Assembly: GCF_019635465.1 (NCBI RefSeq)
Contig: NZ_JAHBZK010000017.1
Location: 1 to 64,000 of the forward strand
Reading direction: 5' to 3'
DNA: 64,000 nucleotides
DNA from: Hydrogenophaga sp.
Lineage (GTDB): Bacteria; Pseudomonadota; Gammaproteobacteria; Burkholderiales; Burkholderiaceae_C
Positions 55,688 to 64,000 of the stretch are shown one piece after another. Under the pieces are notes generated by a model, which saw only the letters and a program-made list of their open reading frames with translations, had not been told where the DNA came from and made no database searches. The translations under genes and the position numbers were made by a program. How positions within the stretch are numbered: the stretch's first letter is position 1; the number at the start of each line of letters is the position of its first letter.

Positions 55688-58600
55688 ATGCGGCCCGCTG
55701 CAACTCCAACCATTGCAGACCTTTTTCTCGCGTTTCGTCAGGCAAAGACCGCGCTCTACTTTGAGCGTCGCGGTGTTGGTCTCCACGAACTTGCCGAGTA
55801 CGAAAAAAACCTCCCCAACAAGCTGCGCGAGTTGAAGCAAACGGTCGAGCGGCAGCCTTGGTTTGACAACTTGCCGACTGGAGAGACATGGGTAGTCCCA
55901 AAGCGGTTTCGTCAAAGCCTGGGTGAAGGGGACGATATTGTTCGCATTGGAACGCAACACGACTCTGACTTGGAGCGCCCGATAGACATCCAGATTCGGG
56001 TAAGCCCGAGTCCAGCGTTCGCGATCATGGAGGTGCTATACCTCTGGCGCTTCGGCGGAGCCCTTGATGCGCTACTTTCAAAGCAGGTCCTGGGTTACCG
56101 CCTTGATGTGCGTGAACAAAGGGTTGTCCCACATCGGCGATGGCTCTTCGAATATTGGCCTCGCCGGTATCAACAGTTTCGGACTGCGCCACTAGACGCG
56201 GCAAAAGAAGCTCTTGGACGCGGTGAACAGGTGCTCGTGATCAGTGGAGACTTCGCAAGTTTCTATGACACCGTGGAGCCTGATTTCATGATGTCGGACG
56301 CAATCATTGCGGAACTGGAGGCCGTCAGTGCGGAACAGTTCGATGTGGATGGATACAAGCAAGCGACTTCGTCTCTGCTGCGCGCATACGGACGCTTTCG
56401 TGCTGAGGGGGCCCGCCGGGCAGGAACTGCGATCGACACTGGGGTTCCGATTGGCGCTCTAACCAGTCGGCTTGTCGCAAACCTTGCTCTTGCACCTTTG
56501 GACCGCCATGTTGAGGCTATTCCAGGCGTGCTTTGCTATCGCCGCTATGTCGACGACGTTGTCATCGTTGCTCAGGCCCGAGGCCCCCTGCAAGGAACCA
56601 GTGAGGTCTTGAAGGAGTTCCTTCCCCTGCGGGATTCAACCGACAACGTGTTGCGTGTCGATGTGGACCTGTTGGGCCGAGCAGGAAGCGACTTCCAGCT
56701 GCAGCAGAAGAAGATCAGAGTTCACCATTTGGCCGATGTCCCAGGGATGGACTTCGTGGAAGCAGTCGCGTCTGACTTCTCTAAGGCGGTGAGTGAGCGC
56801 CGGGCCTTCGTTGACTCCGCTACTGTCGCGGGAGATGGCGCCAGCCACCTTGTTCGAGCGGGAGAGCCTGCGGGATCGCCTCTTCGCGTCCTTCGCGACG
56901 CAGACCGCGCCAGACTTGAGCGATACGCGCTGTCCACAAGCCTAAGATCACTTGAGCGAGTGTCGAGCCTTATCAACCGTCAAGAAGCACGGGAGCTCGT
57001 TCGCCATAGCCTCGAGCACGTCGGACGTGTACTAGACGCAGAAGACAATTGGCTGGATGACCTTGATGTGTCGCTTCGACTCCTGAAGTTAGCGGTTGTC
57101 GCAGGCGACTGGGATTCCGCCAAAGAACTGAATGCACGCATGGATGGCATTTGGGGAAGCATCGAGTCACTCAGGGCGAAAACAGGATCGCTCTACTATC
57201 GAGGTCGGGAGATTGACCCTCGCAAGCCGCGGCCCTGGACATGGTTGCGCAACTACCTGCATGAGCGCCGGGTGGAGGCGGTCAGCTCTGCGCTTCCATT
57301 CGGGCTTGACGTGGGACAAGTAGAGAGCCGTCTACCCGGCGGTCTTCTGCTGAGAACTGGTCGCGTCGGTGCAACATCGTTACGAAGGCGGGCTGCCCTG
57401 CTGGCGTCTGCCGATCTGCGGGCTCGCGATAGAGAGGACGATGCCCAGAGCAACGGTCCCACGCCCGGGATTAATCACGAATGGCTTCGTCCGGAATTGG
57501 ACGTGGATGAAGAGGTTCGCATTCGGTTGGATGTGATCGACGAGTTCGTGAAGCGCTGTGAGGCTCTCAAGGACAGCCCGTGGGCTATCCCGCCAGCGCG
57601 CCTCTTTCTATCCATACGCCCTCCATCGTATTTCGACATCGCGCGAAGGTGGCTGTACCGCGTGGAAAGAGAAGGCTTCGCGGAAGACATTTTCGAGAAG
57701 CTGCTATGCGTTGTGAATGCGGTGCGTGGAACGAAGTATGTCGATCCAGTAGGTTCAGTGGTTGATTCCAGCACGGTTTCCATCGAGTCCTTTTGGTCGG
57801 ACGAGTCCTTCGGCAAGTCCACTGCTGAGCCTCGAATAATCCTGGGCAATCTTGTCGTCGAAGACACGGCGTGGCAAGCCGCTGCCACTCGCGTTGCATC
57901 GTCTGCTGTTGGCAAACCGATTCTTACGCTTGCGCGCTTGAAGGGGCTGGCCAAGGTGTTGGAAAAGGCGAGTCGCGTCGCGCATGGGCACACTTCCGCG
58001 GTGCTTGTCTTGCCGGAGCTATCGGTTCCTCGTGCTTGGTTTCGCACGCTGTCGAATCATGTCGTGCGTTTCGGTCGGTTTGGAATGGTGGTTGGGCTTG
58101 AATACTCGCATGATCCTGTGCAGCCGTTCGTCAGAAACCAAGTGTTTGCAGTCTTGCCCGGCCCGTTTTCATCAGTCGCCACTTGGCCGTGGACAAAGGG
58201 GCTGCCGGCTAATGAAGAGGGGATCCGACTGGCCCACTTGCCGACACCGGTCACGTTTCCACCTGCAGCGAAGAGCAGCCGGCCACGTACGGTGGTGAAG
58301 TCCCCTTGGGGCGCGCTGTCGGTTCTGATATGCAGCGAGCTGATAGAGGCAAGGCGTGTCGCCGACCTTCTCGGCCGCGTAGACGTGGTTCTCTGTCCCG
58401 CTTGGAATCAGGACACGTCCTCATACGACCATCTGATCCAGTCGGCAGGATTTCAGCTCCACTCGATCATCGCCATCGCGAACAACGGGCACTATTCTGA
58501 TTGCCGGGCGTGGGCGCCGCGAGCCGTACGATGGCAGAGAGATCTTTGCCGTTTGATCGAGCGGGACGTCGATGATGTGGTGCATGTCGACATTCCGCTT

Positions 58601-58714
58601 TCTAGCCTCGTGGCCTTTCACACCGGTGCCCCGCCCGCTGCCTCCCCGGCGACGGCACCGAGCGGAAAGGGCGCCGCACAAGAGTGGCGACCACTTCCGC
58701 CCGATTGGCCTTAG
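55688..58714 (+). CDS. Reverse transcriptase fused to nitrilase-like domain (DRT1/UG1-type defence RT)
   Basis: This 1008-residue protein has an N-terminal reverse transcriptase: motif A GDFASFYD (188-194), motif B TGVPIGALTSRLVANL (251-266) and catalytic YVDD (287-290) with a YRR lead. The RT region is followed by a long helical middle (to about 700). A C-terminal domain of about 250 residues has nitrilase-like features: VLVLPELSVPRAW with Glu777 and SVLICSEL with Cys882. RT plus nitrilase is the architecture of the UG/DRT class, which includes DRT1 (UG1) anti-phage systems; UG5/UG6-like relatives are alternatives. The start is ATG 55688; TTG 55667 is a weaker option. Base composition is lower in GC than the flanks. 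Confidence 0.9.
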   Translation: MRPAATPTIADLFLAFRQAKTALYFERRGVGLHELAEYEKNLPNKLRELKQTVERQPWFDNLPTGETWVVPKRFRQSLGEGDDIVRIGTQHDSDLERPIDIQIRVSPSPAFAIMEVLYLWRFGGALDALLSKQVLGYRLDVREQRVVPHRRWLFEYWPRRYQQFRTAPLDAAKEALGRGEQVLVISGDFASFYDTVEPDFMMSDAIIAELEAVSAEQFDVDGYKQATSSLLRAYGRFRAEGARRAGTAIDTGVPIGALTSRLVANLALAPLDRHVEAIPGVLCYRRYVDDVVIVAQARGPLQGTSEVLKEFLPLRDSTDNVLRVDVDLLGRAGSDFQLQQKKIRVHHLADVPGMDFVEAVASDFSKAVSERRAFVDSATVAGDGASHLVRAGEPAGSPLRVLRDADRARLERYALSTSLRSLERVSSLINRQEARELVRHSLEHVGRVLDAEDNWLDDLDVSLRLLKLAVVAGDWDSAKELNARMDGIWGSIESLRAKTGSLYYRGREIDPRKPRPWTWLRNYLHERRVEAVSSALPFGLDVGQVESRLPGGLLLRTGRVGATSLRRRAALLASADLRARDREDDAQSNGPTPGINHEWLRPELDVDEEVRIRLDVIDEFVKRCEALKDSPWAIPPARLFLSIRPPSYFDIARRWLYRVEREGFAEDIFEKLLCVVNAVRGTKYVDPVGSVVDSSTVSIESFWSDESFGKSTAEPRIILGNLVVEDTAWQAAATRVASSAVGKPILTLARLKGLAKVLEKASRVAHGHTSAVLVLPELSVPRAWFRTLSNHVVRFGRFGMVVGLEYSHDPVQPFVRNQVFAVLPGPFSSVATWPWTKGLPANEEGIRLAHLPTPVTFPPAAKSSRPRTVVKSPWGALSVLICSELIEARRVADLLGRVDVVLCPAWNQDTSSYDHLIQSAGFQLHSIIAIANNGHYSDCRAWAPRAVRWQRDLCRLIERDVDDVVHVDIPLSSLVAFHTGAPPAASPATAPSGKGAAQEWRPLPPDWP

Positions 58715-58885
58715 AGCAGGAGCCTTCTCATAGTTCGAGCGTCGGCCCGCAGCAGTTCTAGCGGGCACTGGCTGTAGAAGACGTTCTCGCTAGGCCGATG
58801 CATCGAGACAAATAGGCTGACGCTTTGTGTCGAAAGCGGTCCTTTGTGAGCCATTCATCGTACGTCTGCATCCAGTCTGAACCCG
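58715..58885. other. Spacer at the right edge of the island
   Basis: These 171 bp show no gene. Composition changes back to the high-GC chromosome at about 58.9 kb. No integrase-type direct repeat with the left edge was found by eye. Confidence 0.4.
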
Positions 58886-59122
58886 TCACCCACCATCCTC
58901 CACCACCAACCGCTTGCGTCGTCCCGACGCGCCGCTCTTGATCGTCACGCGCGACTTCGCACACCCGAAGTGCTTGGCCACCAGCGCGATCAGGGCCTCG
59001 TTGGCCTTGCCGTCCACCGGCGGGGCGGCAATGCGGGCGGTCCAGGTGCCGTCGCCGTTGTCGCTGAGTTCGCTGGTCTTTGCGTTGGGCTTGACCAGCA
59101 CGTCGATGGTGCGTGCGGGCAC
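58886..59122 (-). CDS. DUF167 (YggU) family protein
   Basis: This 78-residue protein has the DUF167 motifs VLVKPNAKTSEL, APPVDGKANEALIALVAKHF and VTIKSGASGRRKRL. The start appears to be GTG at 59122, eight bases after the amiC stop. Function is unknown but the family is widely conserved next to envelope genes. Confidence 0.9.
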   Translation of the reverse strand: MPARTIDVLVKPNAKTSELSDNGDGTWTARIAAPPVDGKANEALIALVAKHFGCAKSRVTIKSGASGRRKRLVVEDGG

Positions 59123-59130
59123 GGGTGCGC

Positions 59131-60630
59131 TCAGATCTGGCGGTTGCGCGCCAGCGGCGGGTTGGCTTCGAAGTACTTGACGATGCCGCGCAGCAAGGCG
59201 TCGGCCAGGTCGTTCTGGTACTTGGGGTCGTTGAGGCGGCGTTCTTCCTCGGGGTTGCTGATGAACGCGGTCTCGACCAGCACGCTGGGGATGTCGGGTG
59301 CGCGCAGCACCGCGAAGTTGGCCTGCTCCACGCGCGGCTTGTGCAGCTTGCCGACGCGGCGCACCTCGCCCAGCAACTGGCTGCCGATTTTGAGGCTGTC
59401 GTTGATCTGCGCGGTGGTGCTCATGTCGAGCAGGGCGCGCTGCACAGTGGCGTCCTTGGACTTGACGTTGACGCCGCCCACGAGGTCGGACGCGTTTTCC
59501 TTGTTGGCCATCCAGCGCGCGGCGGCCGAGCTGGCGCCGCGGGTGCTGAGCGCGTAGACGCTGGCACCTGCGGGGTCGGGGCTGTAGAAGGCATCGGCGT
59601 GAATGCTGATGAACAGGTCGGCGCGCACTTTCTGCGCCTTGGCCACGCGCGTTTGCAGCGGCACGAAGAAGTCGGCGTCGCGCGTCATGAAGGCGCGCAT
59701 GGGGTTGCCGTTGACGGTGGTGGCGTTGATGCGTTCGCGCAGCTTGTGCGCGATCTGCAGCACCACGTTCTTCTCGCGCGTGCCCTTGGGGCCGGAGGCA
59801 CCGGGGTCTTCACCGCCGTGCCCGGGGTCGAGCGCGACCACGATGAGCCGCTCGGTCTTGCCCTTGTTGGCGCCGGGGCGCTGCTTGGAGGCCGGTGGGC
59901 CCTTGGCCACCGCGGTCGGTGCGTCGGGCGTGGCTGCGGGTGGGTTGTCGGCCTTGTTGCTGGCCGGCGGCGTGGCCTTGGCGGTGGCCTGCTCGCCGGG
60001 GCGGCCGCCTTTGTGGATCCAGTCGCCCAGCGGGTCGTGTGCGGGCGAGGCTGGCGGTGACGCCGGGGGGTGCGCCGGGGAGGTCTTGGCCAGGCGTTCG
60101 GTCTCCAGGCCCAGCAGGCGCGCGGCGCGTTCGCTGGCCTCGTCGCGCGCCTGGCCGCGCTGGGCCACCAGCTGCTGCAGCGGGTCGGGGGGCGTGGCGG
60201 GGTAGAGGTCGAACACCAGCCGGTGCTGGTAGGCGGCCACGGGCTCGAGCGTGAAAACCTGCGGCTTGATGGCGTGTTTGAGGTCGATCACCAGCCGCAC
60301 CACGGTGGGCGAGTTCTGGCCCACCCGGATGCCGGCGATGTTGGGGTCGTCCGCCTGCAGCTTGGCCACCAGCTCACGCAACTCGGGCACCAGGTCCATG
60401 CCGTCGATGTCCACCGCCAGGCGCGGTGGCTCGTTGACCATGAACGAGCGCGCGTTGAGCGGCAGATCGCTTTCGATGGTGACGCGGGTGTAGTCCTCGG
60501 CCGGCCAGATGCGCACCGCCACCACCGACGCGCCGCGCGCGATCTGCGCGGTGCCGAGCAACAGGACGATGGAGCCGGCGCGCAGCAGCACACGGCGGGG
60601 CAGGGCGATGGGCCGCAGTGCCTCGGTCAT
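59131..60630 (-). CDS. amiC: N-acetylmuramoyl-L-alanine amidase (AmiC-like)
   Basis: This 499-residue protein has a signal region (VLLRAGSIVLLLGTAQIARGA), an AMIN domain at about residues 35-150 for septal targeting and a Pro/Ala linker. The catalytic Amidase_3 domain from about 265 has VALDPGHGGEDPG, ISIHADAF and the glutamate in SVLVETAFISN. It cleaves the amide between muramic acid and the stem peptide during cell division. The start overlaps the tsaE stop (ATGA). An adjacent tsaE is the usual arrangement in betaproteobacteria. Confidence 0.95.
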   Translation of the reverse strand: MTEALRPIALPRRVLLRAGSIVLLLGTAQIARGASVVAVRIWPAEDYTRVTIESDLPLNARSFMVNEPPRLAVDIDGMDLVPELRELVAKLQADDPNIAGIRVGQNSPTVVRLVIDLKHAIKPQVFTLEPVAAYQHRLVFDLYPATPPDPLQQLVAQRGQARDEASERAARLLGLETERLAKTSPAHPPASPPASPAHDPLGDWIHKGGRPGEQATAKATPPASNKADNPPAATPDAPTAVAKGPPASKQRPGANKGKTERLIVVALDPGHGGEDPGASGPKGTREKNVVLQIAHKLRERINATTVNGNPMRAFMTRDADFFVPLQTRVAKAQKVRADLFISIHADAFYSPDPAGASVYALSTRGASSAAARWMANKENASDLVGGVNVKSKDATVQRALLDMSTTAQINDSLKIGSQLLGEVRRVGKLHKPRVEQANFAVLRAPDIPSVLVETAFISNPEEERRLNDPKYQNDLADALLRGIVKYFEANPPLARNRQI

Positions 60631-61154
60631 GCAATGGCGGCCAGCAGCAAGCGGCCAGCGGGTGTATGGGCCACGGCGCGCACCTGGCGTGCGTCGTCGT
60701 GTTCGGGGTCGGTGTTCATCGGGTCGGGGTCGATGTGCAGATCGAGATCGATCGGTGGCAACACAGCGGCGGCGCGTTCCGGCCACTCGACGAGCTTGAG
60801 GCCGGCTTGCGCGAACAGTTCCCGAAAGCCGGCGTCTTCCCACTCGCGTGGGTCGTTGAAGCGGTAGAAGTCGAAGTGCCAGATGGACAGCGGCTCACCG
60901 GGCGGCATCAGCGGGCAGTCGATGGCGCTGTGGGGTTCGACCACCGCATAGGTGGGGCTCTTGATGCGCCCGCGCACGCCAAGGCTGCGCAGCAGGTGGC
61001 GAACGAAGGTGGTTTTGCCGGCACCCAGGTCGCCATGGAGGGCCAGGGTGGCGTGAGCGAGCGAAGGACACATCGCCAGGCGCTGAGCGAAGGCCAGCGT
61101 GTCGGCCTCCTGGGCCCAGCGGCCCTGCCAGGTCTGGGGGCCGGTTGCTACCAT
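60627..61154 (-). CDS. tsaE: tRNA threonylcarbamoyladenosine biosynthesis ATPase TsaE
   Basis: This 175-residue protein has the P-loop LHGDLGAGKTTFVRHLLRSLG and the SPTYAVVEPH and HFDFYRFNDPREWEDAG segments of TsaE. It supports t6A37 synthesis with TsaB and TsaD. It is divergent from queG with only 9 bp between the starts, and coupled to amiC. Confidence 0.95.
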   Translation of the reverse strand: MVATGPQTWQGRWAQEADTLAFAQRLAMCPSLAHATLALHGDLGAGKTTFVRHLLRSLGVRGRIKSPTYAVVEPHSAIDCPLMPPGEPLSIWHFDFYRFNDPREWEDAGFRELFAQAGLKLVEWPERAAAVLPPIDLDLHIDPDPMNTDPEHDDARQVRAVAHTPAGRLLLAAIA

Positions 61155-61163
61155 CGGCGCCCC

Positions 61164-62246
61164 ATGAAGGCTGTGGTGAATGCTGCTCAACTGATCTTGC
61201 GTGCTCAGGCGTGGGGGAGACAGCTCGGATTCTCCCAAATCGGTGTGTCTGATGTGGATCTGAGTGCCGCAGAAGCCGGTTTGATGGCCTGGTTGTCGGC
61301 TGGATGCCACGGTGAGATGGCCTACATGGCGTCGCACGGCCTCAAACGCGCGCGCCCAGCCGAGCTGGTGCCGGGCACGGTGAGCGTGATCACCGCGCGC
61401 ATGGACTACCTGCCGAGTGACACACCGGGCGACTGGATCGAGCGCGAATGGCAGCGCCAGCAGCGACCCGGCGAGGCGGTGGTGTCGGTGTATGCACGGG
61501 GTCGCGACTATCACAAGGTGTTGCGCTCTCGCCTGCAGAAGCTGGCCGATCGCATCGCGGACGAGGTCGGCCCCTTCGGTCACCGCGTGTTCACCGACTC
61601 GGCGCCGGTGCTGGAGGTGGAGCTGGCCGCGCGCAGTGGCATTGGCTGGCGCGGCAAACACACGCTCACGCTGCACCGCGACGCGGGGTCGATGTTCTTT
61701 CTGGGCGAGATCTATGTGGACCTGGCGCTGCCCGCCACCGAACCCACCAGCGACCACTGCGGCAGTTGCAGCGCCTGCATGGACCTGTGCCCCACGCAAG
61801 CCATCACCGGCGCGCAGCGCGTGGACGCACGCCGTTGCATCAGTTACCTCACCATCGAACACAGCGGCCCCATCCCCGAGGCGTTGCGCGCGCCCATGGG
61901 CAACCGCATCTACGGCTGCGACGACTGCCAGCTGGCCTGCCCCTGGAACAAGTTCGCGCAGCGCAGCCCGCTGCCCGATTTCGACCTGCGAGAGGGCATG
62001 GCCGACGGGACGCTGATCGACCTGTTCGCCTGGAGCGAGGCCGAGTTCTTGCGGCGCACCGAAGGCAGCGCTATCCGGCGCATCGGCCATGAGCGCTGGC
62101 TGCGCAACATCGCGGTGGCGCTGGGCAATGCCTTGCGTGCCAGCGGCGACGCCGCGTTCGCGCAAGCCCTGGCCACGCGCGCCGACGACCCCAGCCCGCT
62201 GGTGCGCGAGCACGTGGCCTGGGCCTTGGCGCAGGGCCGGCGCTGA
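61164..62246 (+). CDS. queG: Epoxyqueuosine reductase
   Basis: This 360-residue protein has the cobalamin-dependent QueG features: GCHGEMAYM, DSAPVLEVELAARSGIGWRGKHT, two [4Fe-4S] cysteine sets (CGSCSACMDLCP and YGCDDCQLACPWNK), and a C-terminal HEAT-like tail. It reduces epoxyqueuosine in tRNA to queuosine. The frame is open far upstream, but ATG 61164 gives the conserved N-terminus. Confidence 0.95.
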   Translation: MKAVVNAAQLILRAQAWGRQLGFSQIGVSDVDLSAAEAGLMAWLSAGCHGEMAYMASHGLKRARPAELVPGTVSVITARMDYLPSDTPGDWIEREWQRQQRPGEAVVSVYARGRDYHKVLRSRLQKLADRIADEVGPFGHRVFTDSAPVLEVELAARSGIGWRGKHTLTLHRDAGSMFFLGEIYVDLALPATEPTSDHCGSCSACMDLCPTQAITGAQRVDARRCISYLTIEHSGPIPEALRAPMGNRIYGCDDCQLACPWNKFAQRSPLPDFDLREGMADGTLIDLFAWSEAEFLRRTEGSAIRRIGHERWLRNIAVALGNALRASGDAAFAQALATRADDPSPLVREHVAWALAQGRR

Positions 62247-62248
62247 AC

Positions 62249-62689
62249 TCACTCGGCCCCCGGCATGGCATCTCGCAGGCGGCCCAACAGGGCCAGCAAC
62301 TGCGCTTTCTCGTTGCCTTGAAGGCGCTGGGTCAGCGTGCGCTCGAGCTTGAGGCGGTGTTGCTGCAGGCGTCGCTGCAGGGCGCGACCTTCGGCGGTGA
62401 CGTGCACCTGCTGGCTTCGCGCGTCGTCCGGGTCGGGTGTGGTCACCAGCAGCCCGCGCTCCATCAAGGCCCTTACCAACCGTGCGATCTGGGCCTTGTC
62501 GCGGCCCGAGTGCCGCACCAGATCGCGCTGGGTGTGGCCGTCGTGGTGGGCAAAGTAGTTCAGGCAACGCGCCTCCATCGGGCCCAGGCCCTCGCCCTCG
62601 GTCTGCACGGCGGTGTGCGTATGGCGGCGCATGCCGTGCATCAGCGCACTGAGCAGGTCCAGGATGTCGGTGTCGGCAGGTCGGGTCAT
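62249..62689 (-). CDS. MarR-family transcriptional regulator
   Basis: This 146-residue winged-helix protein has the MarR core: GLGPMEARCLNYFAHHDGHTQRDLVRHSGRDKAQIARLVRALMERGLLVTTPDPDDAR. It is divergent from a siderophore-interacting flavoprotein gene. Two dyads lie in the 72-bp spacer, so it probably represses itself and that gene. The ATG at 62689 is preferred over a long upstream frame. Confidence 0.9.
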   Translation of the reverse strand: MTRPADTDILDLLSALMHGMRRHTHTAVQTEGEGLGPMEARCLNYFAHHDGHTQRDLVRHSGRDKAQIARLVRALMERGLLVTTPDPDDARSQQVHVTAEGRALQRRLQQHRLKLERTLTQRLQGNEKAQLLALLGRLRDAMPGAE

Positions 62690-62698
62690 CAAATCCCT

Positions 62699-62721
62699 TT
62701 TGGTTGATAGGGTCAACCAAA
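62699..62721. promoter_or_regulatory. MarR operator-like dyad 1
   Basis: TTTGGTTGA and TCAACCAAA form a perfect 9-bp inverted repeat with a 5-bp centre, immediately upstream of the MarR gene. Confidence 0.75.
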
Positions 62722-62732
62722 TGCGGCGAAGA

Positions 62733-62751
62733 TGGTTGTCATTATCAACCA
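62733..62751. promoter_or_regulatory. MarR operator-like dyad 2
   Basis: TGGTTG and CAACCA arms share the TGGTTG word with dyad 1. Its centre is 32 bp away (about three turns) and just before the flavoprotein start. Confidence 0.7.
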
Positions 62752-62761
62752 AATACCCTCC

Positions 62762-63583
62762 ATGAACGACTCCCAAACCGACCCCCTGGCGCCGCAGCGC
62801 GTGCGCCACGACCTGCAGGTGCGCCGCGCAGCGGTGACGCAGGTGCAGCGCCTGAGCGCCAACTTCGTCAACGTGCGGCTGCAGGGCGAGGCCCTGCGAG
62901 GCTTCACCAGCGCCTCTTTCGACGACCACTTCAAGCTCATGTTGCCGGCCCGCGCGGGCGCCGATCTGGTGCTGCCCCAACCCGGGCCCGATGGCCTGGC
63001 ACTGCCACCCGGCGCCGAGCGCCCGCAGATGCGCGACTACACGCCGTACCGGTTCGACCCCGCGGCCGGTGAGCTGGAGGTGGTGTTCTTTCTGCATGGC
63101 GACGGCGCAGCCAGTGGCTGGGCCGCACAGGCCAGGGTGGGCGACGAGGTGGGTGTGGGCGGGCCGCGCGGCTCTTTTGTCTGGCCCTCAGGCTTCGATT
63201 GGCAACTGCTGGTCGGCGACGAGACCGCCTTGCCCGCCATCGCGCGCCGACTGGCCGAATCGCCCGCCTCCCTGCGCACGCAGGTGGTGGCGCAGAGTGC
63301 CACCGAGAGTGATCGCGCAGTGCTCGATGCGGCAATGGACGCAGTGACGCACCCCAATGCGCAGGTGGCCTGGGTGGGTGGCAACGCCGCCGACGCGCTG
63401 GCCACGGCGGTGGCCGCCCTCACGTTGCCCGATGGGCAAGGCTTTGCCTGGGCCGCGGGCGAGTCCGCCAGCATGGCGGCCGTGCGCCAGGTGCTGGTGG
63501 GCACGCACGCTTTGCCCAAGCACCGCGTGCGGGCCTCCGCCTACTGGAAGCGTGGTGCCAGTGCGCACCACGAGAACCTGTGA
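62762..63583 (+). CDS. Siderophore-interacting protein (FAD ferric reductase family)
   Basis: This 273-residue protein has the SIP/ViuB family flavin-binding segment MRDYTPYRFDP and a substrate-binding C-terminal domain (VGDETALPAIARRLAE ... FAWAAGESASMAAVRQVLV). It would reduce ferric siderophores in the cytoplasm to release iron. ATG 62762 (MNDSQTD) is the likely start. Control by the divergent MarR is inferred from the twin dyads. Confidence 0.92.
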   Translation: MNDSQTDPLAPQRVRHDLQVRRAAVTQVQRLSANFVNVRLQGEALRGFTSASFDDHFKLMLPARAGADLVLPQPGPDGLALPPGAERPQMRDYTPYRFDPAAGELEVVFFLHGDGAASGWAAQARVGDEVGVGGPRGSFVWPSGFDWQLLVGDETALPAIARRLAESPASLRTQVVAQSATESDRAVLDAAMDAVTHPNAQVAWVGGNAADALATAVAALTLPDGQGFAWAAGESASMAAVRQVLVGTHALPKHRVRASAYWKRGASAHHENL

Positions 63584-63611
63584 CGGCTGGGTGCTTCAGC
63601 CGGTCGTGTCT

Positions 63612-64000
63612 TCAACCCGTCGCGTAGCGCAGGCGCAGCTCGCGCTTGAGCAGCTTGCCGCTGGGGTTCTTGGGCAGGGCCTCGGTGAAGACCACGCGCT
63701 TCGGGCTTTTGAAGCCCGCCATGTGCGTGTTGCAGTGGGCAATGACCTCGTCCTCGCTGAGCGTGTGACCGGTCTTGACCACCACGATGGCGGTCACCGC
63801 TTCCACCCACTTGGGGTCGGGCAGGCCGATCACCGCCACCTCGCTCACCGCGCCCAGGCGGTAGATCATTTCTTCGACCTCGCGACTGGCCACGTTCTCG
63901 CCGCCGGTCTTGATCATGTCCTTCTTGCGGTCGACGATGGTGATGTAGCCCTCGTCGTCGATGGTGGCCAGGTCGCCGCTGTGGAACCAGTCGCCCGAGA
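63612..64000 (-). CDS. Acyl-CoA synthetase (AMP-dependent ligase), C-terminal part, cut by window edge
   Basis: The frame stays open to base 64000. It contains the ANL-family C-terminal motifs WFHSGDLATIDDEGYITIVDRKKDMIKTGGENVAS, the hinge and the catalytic lysine in NPSGKLLKREL. Such enzymes activate fatty or aromatic acids via an acyl-adenylate to the CoA thioester. Only the last ~129 residues are visible, so the substrate cannot be called. Confidence 0.93.
   Translation of the reverse strand, partial: SGDWFHSGDLATIDDEGYITIVDRKKDMIKTGGENVASREVEEMIYRLGAVSEVAVIGLPDPKWVEAVTAIVVVKTGHTLSEDEVIAHCNTHMAGFKSPKRVVFTEALPKNPSGKLLKRELRLRYATG

Noticed and set aside
55688..58714. Group II intron or retron reverse transcriptase
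   Set aside because: There is no maturase/endonuclease domain, no intron boundary structure and no msr-msd pattern; the C-terminal nitrilase-like domain points to the UG/DRT class.

Overview
The window is high-GC bacterial chromosome of betaproteobacterial, Burkholderiales/Comamonadaceae type (Hydrogenophaga- or Acidovorax-like). This is inferred from gene content: several TRAP and Bug-type solute-binding proteins, an etfBA plus acyl-CoA dehydrogenase block, an Entner-Doudoroff cluster with a HexR-type operator, and a MutL with an endonuclease motif. No rRNA, tRNA or CRISPR array was seen.

Layout: 1-2754 holds DUF58 and MoxR genes divergent from a histone-deacetylase-like hydrolase. A MscS channel follows, then a TRAP transporter (4127-7021, minus) and etfB-etfA-acyl-CoA dehydrogenase-nitronate monooxygenase (7355-12095, plus). 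At 12151-16738 a LacI repressor is divergent from gluconokinase and a second TRAP transporter, probably for gluconate. A lipoprotein, a VOC protein and an Amt transporter come next. At 20007-27035 lies a glucarate/galactarate catabolic regulon (GarR, HpcH/HpaI aldolase, GudD, Bug protein, LacI regulator, GarD) with three identical operators. At 27051-33410 the cluster zwf-pgl-edd-eda-pgi is read on the minus strand. These sugar-acid blocks join: gluconate is phosphorylated to 6-phosphogluconate and enters Edd/Eda, while aldarates are split to pyruvate and tartronate semialdehyde. After that come an orphan ABC ATPase, miaA, an MFS pump, an alpha/beta hydrolase, mutL, a DedA protein, a Rieske dioxygenase pair, a membrane protein, an NAD-dependent epimerase-like protein and slyX.

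About 44.0-58.8 kb looks like an acquired island. It carries a short tyrosine recombinase, a nine-gene minus-strand run led by a Cd/Pb/Zn P-type ATPase and followed by periplasmic redox and cell-wall genes (zinc ribbon, CzcI-like, lspA, dsbB, dsbA-like, SCO1-like, M23 peptidase, decayed L,D-transpeptidase), a divergent MerR regulator, YnfA, a His-tailed DMT permease, and a Cys-rich unknown. It ends with a 1008-residue reverse transcriptase fused to a C-terminal nitrilase-like domain, the architecture of DRT1/UG1-type anti-phage reverse transcriptases. Several island genes have internal deletions or lesions.

Beyond the island are housekeeping genes (DUF167, amiC, tsaE, queG), a MarR regulator divergent from a siderophore-interacting flavoprotein with twin operators between them, and the 3' part of an acyl-CoA synthetase gene cut by the window end.
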